64,000 bases of DNA from Xanthomonas bromi (GTDB lineage: Bacteria > Pseudomonadota > Gammaproteobacteria > Xanthomonadales > Xanthomonadaceae). The stretch's first letter is position 1. The number at the start of each line of letters is the position of its first letter. The stretch lies in contig NZ_FLTX01000018.1 in the NCBI RefSeq assembly GCF_900092025.1, forward strand, positions 62,001 through 126,000, written 5' to 3'. Positions 18,873 through 28,290 of the stretch are shown piece by piece. The translations under genes and the position numbers were made by a program. Below the pieces are notes generated by a model. The model was given only the letters and a program-made list of their open reading frames with translations, searched no databases and was not told the origin of the DNA.

Positions 18873-21020
18873 ATGATCGATCTTCCCCGCCGCCGCGTCC
18901 TGCAGGCCGGACTGAGCGCCGGCACGACGGCACTGCTACCCAGCATCGCGCGTGCCGCAGCCATCGCACCGAACCGTCGCAGCGGCACGCTGGAGGACCT
19001 GCAACACGTGGTGATCCTGATGCAGGAAAACCGCGCGTTCGATCATTATTTCGGTGCGCTGCCCGGCGTGCGTGGGTTCGGCGACCGTTTCCCGATTCCT
19101 GCGCCGCCACGACCGGGCGCACCAGCGCGCACGGTGTGGCTGCAGCCCAGCGAGGACGGCCGTCAATGGCTGACACCGTTCGCGTTGGACACGGCCGCGC
19201 AGTTTGGCTTCATGCGCATCAAGGGCACCCCGCATAGCTGGCCGGATGCGCAGCAGGCCTGGGACCATGGCCGGCTCGGCCACTGGGCGGCGGCCAAGCA
19301 CAATCACGCGCTGGGCTACTACGGGCGTGCGGATATTCCCTTCCAGTACGCGCTCGCCGATGCGTTCACCATCTGCGATGCGTACCACGCCTCGATCCAG
19401 ACCGGCACCAATTCCAATCGCGTTTTCCTGTGGACCGGCGGCAACGATCCCAACGCACGTGCGGGCGGGCCGGTGATCGGCAACTCGCACGACAACTTTC
19501 CGGAACTGGGCGGTTTTGCCGATCCGTATCGCTGGACCAGCTATGTCGAACACCTGCAGCGCGCGGGCGTGAGCTGGCAGATCTACCAGGACATGGCCGA
19601 CAACTTCACCGACAACCCGCTGGCCGGGTTCGAGACGTTTCGGCAGGCCTACCGCAACGCGCCGGGGCACGATGCACAGCTGCGCGCGCGTGGCGTCAGC
19701 ACGCGGGGCGTGGAGCAGTTACGCGCGGACGTGGTGGGCGGACGGCTGCCGTCGGTGAGTTTCGTCATTGCCGATGCGGCCGGCAGCGAGCATCCGGATC
19801 CATCCAGCCCCGCCCAGGGCGCGGCCTACACCGCGCGCGTGCTGGATGCGCTCACTGCCGATCCGCAGGTGTGGAGCCGCACCGCGTTGCTGCTGATGTT
19901 CGACGAGAACGACGGCTTCTTCGATCACATGCCGCCGCCTGCGCCGCCATCGCCGGACCCGAGCGCGGCGGGCGGCTTTGCCGGCGCTTCCAGCGTGGAC
20001 ACCGACGACGACTACCATCGCCAGCCTGCACCGGGCGAGCAGAAAGTGGATCTGCCCGAACTGCACGGCCGTCCCTACGGACTGGGTCCGCGCGTGCCGC
20101 TGTATGTGATTTCGCCGTGGAGCCGCGGTGGCTGGGTGGATTCGCAGGTGTACGACCACACCTCTGTACTGCGCCTGCTGGAGCGGCGGTTTGGCGTGCA
20201 GGCCCCGGAGATCACGCCATGGCGGCGTGCCGTGTGTGGCGACCTGACCAATGCGTTCGACTTCCGCAACGCCGATGCACGCCCGTTCGTCGCGGCGCTG
20301 CCCGATGTGGGCGATGCGGCAACACGCGCAGCAGCCCTGCGCGAGCACACGCTGCCGCCGCTGCCGGCCACCTTGCAGCCGCCCGCGCAACCGTTCGGCG
20401 TGCGCCGTTCGCGCGCCGTGCCGTATCGCCCGAGCTTGCAACTGGCGCATGTGCCCGAGCGTGGCGAGGTCCGGCTACGCATGCACAACGGCGGCGCGGC
20501 GGCGGTGCTGCATGTCTATAACCGCTACGACCTGGCGGCGATCCCGCGTCGCTACACGGTGGGTAACGGTGCCACGCTGGACGGCGAGTGGACCACCGAC
20601 GATGGCCGCTACGATCTGTGGCTGATCGGTCCAAACGGATTCCATCGTCACTATCGTGGCGACCTGAGCGCACCGTTACTGGTGGCTGAGATCGCACAAG
20701 ATCCGAACGACGCCACATCCGTGTTGCTATCGCTGCGCAATGGCGGCAGCGCTGCCGTGCAGGTGGAGCTACAACCGGGTGCCTATGCAGCCGCGCAGCC
20801 GCACGAGCGTCTCAGCATTGCGCCCGGCGCGACCGAGCAGCGCCGTTGGAAAGCGGCAGCAACCGGCGGCTGGTACGACCTGTGGGTACACCACGACGGC
20901 GCGGCCCAGCGCCTGGCTGGTCGTATCGAAACCGGCGCCGAGAGCGTCAGCGATCCCGCCATGGGTGGGCCGGCGCGACTGCAGCAGGACGAACCGATGG
21001 TGATCGGCGAGCTTGGCTAA
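18873..21020 (+). CDS. Phosphocholine-type phospholipase C, Tat-exported
   Basis: The 715-residue protein belongs to the acid-phosphatase/PLC superfamily of bacterial phospholipases C (PlcH/PlcN type). It has a twin-arginine signal (LPRRRVLQAGLSAG), the metal-site segments VILMQENRAFDHYFG and GTNSNRVF, and LLMFDENDGFFDHMPPP. A C-terminal region of two beta domains follows (from about residue 500). It should cleave phospholipid head groups in the periplasm or outside the cell. AGGTGA lies just upstream of the ATG. The gene ends exactly where a dispersed repeat begins. Confidence 0.93.
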   Translation: MIDLPRRRVLQAGLSAGTTALLPSIARAAAIAPNRRSGTLEDLQHVVILMQENRAFDHYFGALPGVRGFGDRFPIPAPPRPGAPARTVWLQPSEDGRQWLTPFALDTAAQFGFMRIKGTPHSWPDAQQAWDHGRLGHWAAAKHNHALGYYGRADIPFQYALADAFTICDAYHASIQTGTNSNRVFLWTGGNDPNARAGGPVIGNSHDNFPELGGFADPYRWTSYVEHLQRAGVSWQIYQDMADNFTDNPLAGFETFRQAYRNAPGHDAQLRARGVSTRGVEQLRADVVGGRLPSVSFVIADAAGSEHPDPSSPAQGAAYTARVLDALTADPQVWSRTALLLMFDENDGFFDHMPPPAPPSPDPSAAGGFAGASSVDTDDDYHRQPAPGEQKVDLPELHGRPYGLGPRVPLYVISPWSRGGWVDSQVYDHTSVLRLLERRFGVQAPEITPWRRAVCGDLTNAFDFRNADARPFVAALPDVGDAATRAAALREHTLPPLPATLQPPAQPFGVRRSRAVPYRPSLQLAHVPERGEVRLRMHNGGAAAVLHVYNRYDLAAIPRRYTVGNGATLDGEWTTDDGRYDLWLIGPNGFHRHYRGDLSAPLLVAEIAQDPNDATSVLLSLRNGGSAAVQVELQPGAYAAAQPHERLSIAPGATEQRRWKAAATGGWYDLWVHHDGAAQRLAGRIETGAESVSDPAMGGPARLQQDEPMVIGELG

Positions 21021-21165
21021 GAGCGGCTAACAGAACGTGGCGAGCGGTCGTCAGCTGGGTGCGGACGGCGCGGAGGAACCGGAGTGTCCGAGTGGTACAT
21101 GCCGCACCGAGCACCGGCCGCGCCCGCCTGGCGGTGGGCGCAGTAGTTTTGTTAGCTGCTCTAAG
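21021..21165 (+). repeat. Copy B of the ~145-bp dispersed repeat, with terminal inverted repeats
   Basis: This copy begins directly after the phospholipase stop codon. Its ends, GAGCGGCTAAC and GTTAGCTGCTC, are inverted repeats with one mismatch over 11 bases. It matches 9424-9569 along its length. It has the look of a non-coding MITE-like element. Confidence 0.9.
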
Positions 21166-21264
21166 CCTCGCAAACAGGCATAAGGCGAGAAATAACAGAT
21201 CGCAGGCGAGCACCATGTCGGGCGCATGTTGCTGCGTGATCCGCAGGCTTGCGCATGATCGCGT

Positions 21265-22239
21265 TCAACGCGCGCCGGCCGCGTCCAGCATGCCGATCGT
21301 CCCTAACCAGGTTTCGACCAGATGCGGCCATTGCGCGATCGGCAACGTGCCCGCGCGCAGACCGAATGCGTGCCCGCCTTCAGTATAGAGATGCATTTCT
21401 GCCGGTACGCCAGCCTGCTTGAGCGCCACGTAGTAGGCCAGCGACTGGCTGACGCCATCTATCGCATCGTCCTCGGCCTGCAGCAAAAAGGTCGGCGGCG
21501 TTTGCGCGGTGACGGTGATGTCCGGCCGCAGCGACAGATGGGTTGGATCGCGGGTGGCGCGGTCTTCGTCCTCGTGCGCCCACAAATGGCCCGGATAGAC
21601 GGCAATGGCGAAGTCCGGCCGGCAACTCTGCGCATCGGAAGCGTCCACCGGCGGATACGTGCGCGTTGCAAAATGGGTACTGATCGCGGCCACCAAATGA
21701 CCACCGGCAGAGAAGCCCATCACACCGATCCTGTGCGGGTCCACGTCCAACTGGTCCGCCTGCGCACGCACCAGTCCTAGTGCACGCTGGGCGTCCTGCA
21801 GGGCCGTTTGCACCTTCGGGTAGTAGCGGCGGTCGTTGCGCCAGGTCGGCCCCGAGTTCGGTACGCGGTATTTCAACAGCACGCAGGTGATGCCGCGTGC
21901 GGTCAGCCAGTCGCAGATGTCCGTCCCTTCCAGATCCATCGCCAGGACCTGATAGCCACCGCCGGGGAACACCAGCACCGCCGCACCGGTGTTGCGACCT
22001 TTGGGCGGATAGACCGTCATCGTCGGGCGGCTGACATCGCTCACCTTGGTCCATGGGAAACGCCCCTTGCCGGTGCCCACCGATTCGGGCTTCGCGTGGC
22101 GCACCGCGTCTGGCACCGCACCTGGCCAGAGCGGTATCTCTACCTGGCCAGGCGCTGGTTGCCAGGTACCAGCAAGTGCAAGCCCGTAAACAAGCAGCAA
22201 CGCAACTGCCACACACCATTGACACCGCCTGATTTGCAC
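21265..22239 (-). CDS. Secreted alpha/beta hydrolase (esterase, BD-FAE/acetylxylan-esterase-like)
   Basis: The 324-residue protein has a signal peptide (hydrophobic core VALLLVYGLALA), the HGGG-like oxyanion segment VFPGGGYQVLA, the nucleophile elbow GFSAGGH, AEDDAID with the likely catalytic Asp, and EGGHAFG with the His. This matches small secreted esterases related to acetylxylan esterases. Plant polymer deacetylation is a reasonable guess for a Xanthomonas but is not shown. It ends 35 bases before the bla region begins and is probably transcribed alone. Confidence 0.85.
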   Translation of the reverse strand: MQIRRCQWCVAVALLLVYGLALAGTWQPAPGQVEIPLWPGAVPDAVRHAKPESVGTGKGRFPWTKVSDVSRPTMTVYPPKGRNTGAAVLVFPGGGYQVLAMDLEGTDICDWLTARGITCVLLKYRVPNSGPTWRNDRRYYPKVQTALQDAQRALGLVRAQADQLDVDPHRIGVMGFSAGGHLVAAISTHFATRTYPPVDASDAQSCRPDFAIAVYPGHLWAHEDEDRATRDPTHLSLRPDITVTAQTPPTFLLQAEDDAIDGVSQSLAYYVALKQAGVPAEMHLYTEGGHAFGLRAGTLPIAQWPHLVETWLGTIGMLDAAGAR

Positions 22240-22327
22240 TGTCGATCCTCAAGAAGCCGAAGGGAAACGGGAAGCATGTCGTGAGCCAAGGCGCGACGTG
22301 ACATGCGGGAGATCCGGGCCTTTGCGC

Positions 22328-23221
22328 TCAATCCAATATGTTTTCGCGCACTGCGACCGCCACCGCCTTCAACGCCGCATCGCGTGCAGCATCGTCGACC
22401 TTGGCACCGTTCAAGTACGTCGTCAGCAGCAGCGGCGGCCGGCCCTTCGGCGGCCAGAGGATGGCGAGGTCGTTGCGGGTATCGGTGCCGTTGCTGCCGG
22501 TCTTGTCGCCGATCTTCCAGTCGGCCGTGAGCCCCGCACGCAGGCAATCGTCGCCGGTGCGGTTGTCGATCATCCAGTCGGTCAGCTGCTTGCGCGAGGC
22601 TGGCTGCAGCGCGTCGCCAAGCAGCAGCGTGCGCAGCGTGGCGGCCATCGCCGCAGGCGTGGTGGTGTCGCGCGGATCATCCGGGGCGAACCGGTTCATC
22701 TCCGGCTCGTGGCGATCGCTGCGGGTCTGGGCGTCGCCGATGCTGCGCAGGAAGGTGGTCACGCCGGGCGGGCCACCGACCAGCGGGAACAACCGGTTGG
22801 CGGCCGGGTTGTCGCTATAGATCATCGTGGCCCGGCACAGTTCGCCGACACTCAGCGCGCCTCCGACATGGCGCTCGGTCACCGGCGCATGCTCCAGCAT
22901 GTCCGAGGCACGGATCTTGACCGGTTGCGCCAGCGTGAGCTTGCCCTCATCCACCCGCTGCAGCACAGCGGCAGCCAATACAAATTTGAAGGTACTGCAC
23001 ATCGGAAAGCGCTCGTTCTCGCGCTGCCCGAGGCGCCAGCCGGTGGCGCTGTCGAGCAGGCTGATACCCAGGCGACCACCGGTGCCACGTTCGATGTCCG
23101 CCCATTGTGCCCGCAGCAGGTCGTCCATATTCACCGCCGGGCTGAGCGCCAGGGCTGGTCTGGACGCCGCAAACAGCATGCCCGCGCCGGTTGCGTACAA
23201 GAACTCTCGCCGATTCAACAT
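22328..23221 (-). CDS. bla: Class A beta-lactamase
   Basis: This enzyme hydrolyses beta-lactam antibiotics in the periplasm. The 297-residue protein has a twin-arginine-like signal (NRREFLYATGAG). All class A motifs are present: S76-T-F-K79, S136-D-N, E172-P-E-M-N176 (Ambler E166 and N170) and K240-T-G-S. The ATG at 23221 is preferred over a start 16 codons upstream because it places the signal correctly and has a GGAGG-like site (CAAGGAGG) upstream. The divergent ampR gene 100 bases away indicates inducible expression, as described for Xanthomonas campestris bla. Confidence 0.96.
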   Translation of the reverse strand: MLNRREFLYATGAGMLFAASRPALALSPAVNMDDLLRAQWADIERGTGGRLGISLLDSATGWRLGQRENERFPMCSTFKFVLAAAVLQRVDEGKLTLAQPVKIRASDMLEHAPVTERHVGGALSVGELCRATMIYSDNPAANRLFPLVGGPPGVTTFLRSIGDAQTRSDRHEPEMNRFAPDDPRDTTTPAAMAATLRTLLLGDALQPASRKQLTDWMIDNRTGDDCLRAGLTADWKIGDKTGSNGTDTRNDLAILWPPKGRPPLLLTTYLNGAKVDDAARDAALKAVAVAVRENILD

Positions 23222-23321
23222 GCGGTTGCCTCCTTGAGGGAGCCCGCAGTATCGATGCGTACGACGCAACCGACCATCGCGATGTTTCGATCACAGGCAT
23301 GAATTGAATTAATCTTTGCCG

Positions 23322-24191
23322 ATGCCCCGCCCTCGCCTCCCGCTCAATGCCCTGCGCGCATTCGAAGCCGCCGCGCGCCATCAAAACCTGACCCGTGCGG
23401 CGAACGAGCTGTGCGTCAGCCAGGCCGCGCTCAGCCACCAGATCAAGGCGCTGGAGCAACAGCTGGGCACCAGCCTGTTCCACCGCCTGCCACGCGGGGT
23501 GGCGTTGACCGACGAGGGCGCGGCGCTGGCACCGGTGCTGGGCGAGGCCTTCGACCGCATCGCCGCCACCCTGGAGCGCTTCGCCGATGGGCGCTATCGC
23601 GAGGTGCTCAGCGTGGGCGTGGTGGGCACCTTCGCCACCGGCTGGCTGCTGCCGCGATTGCCGGCCTTTCATGCCGCGCATCCGGATATCGAATTGCGCC
23701 TGTCCACCCACAACAACCGGGTCGATCTGGCCGCCGAAGGGCTGGATCTGGCGATCCGTTTCGGCGATGGCGACTGGCAGGGCCAGATCGCGCATGCATT
23801 GATGGAAGCACCGTTTGCGCCAGTGTGCGCACCCAGCATGGCGCGCGGCCTGCGCACGCCGGCCGATCTGACGCAGCTGCCGTTATTGCGCTCGTACCGC
23901 GTGGACGAATGGCCGCACTGGTTTCGCGCGGCCGGCGTGGCCGAGGTCGCCGCACGCGGGGCCATGTTCGATTCCTCGTTGACGCTGGCCAGCGCAGCGG
24001 CGGCCGGTGCCGGCGTGGCATTGCTGCCACTGCCGATGTTTCGCCAGGATCTGGACGCCGGGCGGCTGGTGTGCCCGTTCCCGATCCAGATCGACGCCGG
24101 GCGTTACTGGCTGACGCATCTACGTTCGCGGCCGGCCGACGGCCCTGCGCTCGGCTTTCATCGCTGGCTGGTGCGCACACTGTCGACGTGA
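23322..24191 (+). CDS. ampR: AmpR, LysR-type regulator of beta-lactamase
   Basis: AmpR senses cell-wall recycling muropeptides and controls the divergent beta-lactamase gene. The 289-residue protein has the N-terminal HTH (PLNALRAFEAAARHQNLTRAANEL...) and effector-domain segments typical of AmpR: VGVVGTFATGWLLPRL, STHNNRVD, LLRSYRVDEWPHWF and MFDSSLTLASAA. The ATG at 23322 is used; a TTG two codons earlier is also in frame. The 100-bp bla-ampR spacer should hold its operator. Confidence 0.95.
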   Translation: MPRPRLPLNALRAFEAAARHQNLTRAANELCVSQAALSHQIKALEQQLGTSLFHRLPRGVALTDEGAALAPVLGEAFDRIAATLERFADGRYREVLSVGVVGTFATGWLLPRLPAFHAAHPDIELRLSTHNNRVDLAAEGLDLAIRFGDGDWQGQIAHALMEAPFAPVCAPSMARGLRTPADLTQLPLLRSYRVDEWPHWFRAAGVAEVAARGAMFDSSLTLASAAAAGAGVALLPLPMFRQDLDAGRLVCPFPIQIDAGRYWLTHLRSRPADGPALGFHRWLVRTLST

Positions 24192-24321
24192 CCGGAGCGG
24201 GCAACCGCACGCGGCGATTGATTCCGCTTTGAAATACACCACAAAAACGAATAGCTGCCATGGCTTTATTTCGGCATCCTGACGACTAACATGACCGCCA
24301 TCGTCAGTCCGAGGCATGCCC

Positions 24322-25587
24322 ATGAAACTCCCCTTGCAGCATCTTCGTGTATGGCTTCTTGCCGGCACATGCGTGACAGCGACCCACGCCTTTGCGCAAG
24401 TCACCGCCCCCTCCTCTGCACCTCCCGAGGCTGCCGAGCAAAATCCTGCGGCGACCGAAAGCTTTGAACAATGGCTCGTCGACTTTCGCCAGCGCGCGCT
24501 TGCTGCAGGCATCGAGACCACCACGCTGGACACCGCGTTTGCCGGCGTCACCGCCGACCCGTCCGTACATGCGCTGGATCAGCAGCAACCCGAGTTCACC
24601 CGATACCTGTGGGAATACCTCGACGACCGCGTCACGCCCTCGAGCATCCAGCAGGGCCAGCAACTGCTGGTCAGCAAGCGCACGTTGTTCGAGCAGCTAC
24701 AGAGACAATACGGCGTGGATCCACGCATCCTGACCGCAATCTGGAGTATGGAGAGCGGATACGGCGCGCAGATCGGCGACCGCTACGTGATCCGCTCACT
24801 GGCAACGTTGGCCCACTCGGGCAGGCGTACGCGCTATGGCAATACGCAACTGCTCGCCGCCTTGCAGATCCTGCAAACGGAGAAAGGTGTCGACCGGTCA
24901 CAACTGGTGGGGTCATGGGCGGGTGCAATGGGGCAAACGCAATTCATTCCCAGCACTTACCGCGACTATGCCGTTGACGCCGATGGGGATCACACGCGCG
25001 ACGTCTGGCACTCCAGTGCAGACGCGTTGGGCTCTGCCGCGAATTATCTCAACGAGAGCAACTGGAATAGCCGCCTGCCCTGGGGCCAGGAGGTGCGCCT
25101 GGCCGCCGACTTCGACTACGCGCAGGCCGATATGACGATCAAGAAGACCGTCGCCGATTGGCAGCGCCAGGGCGTGCTGTGTGCAGGCAAGCCGATTGCG
25201 CCGGCCTTGGCGCAGGAACAGGCATCGGTGCTGCTGCCCACCGGCTATCGCGGGCCGGCTTTCCTGGTGTTCGACAATTTCCGCAGCATTCTCCGCTACA
25301 ACAATTCAATGGCCTATGCGCTGGCGGTGGGGTTGTTGGCCGATGGCTATGCGGGCGCCGCCGGGATCGCACAGCCCTGGCCTAAGGACGATCCACCGCT
25401 CAACAGCGTGGATGCCATTACCGAACTGCAGCAACGGCTGACCGACAAGGGCTTCGACGTCGGCGGGGTCGACGGTGCGCTGGGGCCGCAGACGCGCCAG
25501 GGCATCCGTGCGTTTCAGCGCAGCCAGGGGTTACCGCAGGATGCTTACGCCAGCACCTCGTTGCTGGCGCGTCTGCGGTCGAAGTGA
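24322..25587 (+). CDS. MltB-like lytic murein transglycosylase with peptidoglycan-binding domain
   Basis: This enzyme cleaves peptidoglycan glycan strands, giving anhydro-muropeptides. The 421-residue protein has a signal peptide (ending near AFA, residue 26) and an MltB-type catalytic domain. The catalytic Glu144 is in WSMESGYG, and GAMGQTQFIPSTYRDYAVDADGD is also typical. A C-terminal PG_binding_1 domain starts at about residue 360 (LQQRLTDKGFDVGGVDGALG...). No lipobox is seen, so it is probably periplasmic. GAGG spaced 7 bases from the second ATG supports 24322. Its products are the type of signal AmpR, encoded next door, responds to. Confidence 0.92.
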   Translation: MKLPLQHLRVWLLAGTCVTATHAFAQVTAPSSAPPEAAEQNPAATESFEQWLVDFRQRALAAGIETTTLDTAFAGVTADPSVHALDQQQPEFTRYLWEYLDDRVTPSSIQQGQQLLVSKRTLFEQLQRQYGVDPRILTAIWSMESGYGAQIGDRYVIRSLATLAHSGRRTRYGNTQLLAALQILQTEKGVDRSQLVGSWAGAMGQTQFIPSTYRDYAVDADGDHTRDVWHSSADALGSAANYLNESNWNSRLPWGQEVRLAADFDYAQADMTIKKTVADWQRQGVLCAGKPIAPALAQEQASVLLPTGYRGPAFLVFDNFRSILRYNNSMAYALAVGLLADGYAGAAGIAQPWPKDDPPLNSVDAITELQQRLTDKGFDVGGVDGALGPQTRQGIRAFQRSQGLPQDAYASTSLLARLRSK

Positions 25588-25638
25588 GGGCAGAAAACCA
25601 CGCCAAGTGATTGGAGGCTGCGAAGCGACGCGCTGCGC

Positions 25639-26065
25639 TCAGCGGCGCGCGGACGCCTCGATCCCCTGCACCGCCACGCGGCGAAACGCCTCGTAGTGCG
25701 CTTGATCGGCGAACCAGTGCGGGGCGAACAGCTCGAACAAACGGTCGTTGTGATACAGCAGCAGCACGCGCTCGTTCTCGCGGTAGCGGATGTCATCGGA
25801 CCAGGGCCGACGCAGCCGCCCGTCCGCCCAGGTGATTTCCAGCCCGGTCTGGTCCCACGCCAAAGGTGTAGGTATGCCGCAGCGCAGCCTGCTGGGCGTG
25901 CAGGCGTTTGATCTTCCGCGGCAAGCCCCACAGGTGCAACAACGCCAGGCCGATCAAGCCGCCACCACCGGCACCGACCAGCACCGGGCCGAGGATGTCG
26001 CCAGCTCCGATCAGTTGCAGCATGCCTACCCCGATCAGGAGCAGGACCACCAGGATCACGATCAA
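25639..26065 (-). pseudogene. YcxB-like membrane protein gene, frameshifted
   Basis: The first frame (start TTG at 26065, or a lost upstream start) gives two hydrophobic helices and then RKIKRLHAQQAALRHTYT. The protein continues in another frame as LAWDQTGLEITWADGRLRRPW and onward to IEASARR, a typical YcxB-like C-terminal domain. The break is at a TTT run near 25860: one T fewer would read ACC TTG GCG TGG and join both halves. It is either a recent pseudogene or a single-base sequencing error. The function of the family is unknown. Confidence 0.75.
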
Positions 26066-26174
26066 GACCTTGGCCGTCTGTCGCGCATGCAGCCGCTATG
26101 CGGCCAGATGGTCGTCCAGACTGAGGGTGGCGCTGGTTATGCTCGCTACGTCCTTGTGCTTGGCCTGATGCGTA

Positions 26175-26190
26175 GCGTAACGCCCGCGCG

Positions 26191-26196
<6 letters not shown>
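26175..26196. terminator. Hairpin overlapping the yheS stop codon
   Basis: GCGTAACGC and GCGTTACGC are perfect 9-bp arms with a 4-base loop, and the yheS TAA lies within the arm. Position suggests transcription termination for yheS, although no clear T-run follows on the minus strand. Confidence 0.5.
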
Positions 26197-28110
<1,914 letters not shown>

Positions 28111-28290
28111 TGATGGACAGTCCGATAGAACGAAAAGGAATGAGCAGATGAGCAGCATTCCTGCGACGCCATTCTAGCGTTAACGAATAATTAGCGCCTT
28201 TAGCTTGGCCGTCGCCTTCTTCGCCGTCCTGCGACCGCCTCCTGCCTAGCCTTGCCTCGTCCTGCCTGGACCCACGTTTTCGGAGTTGTC

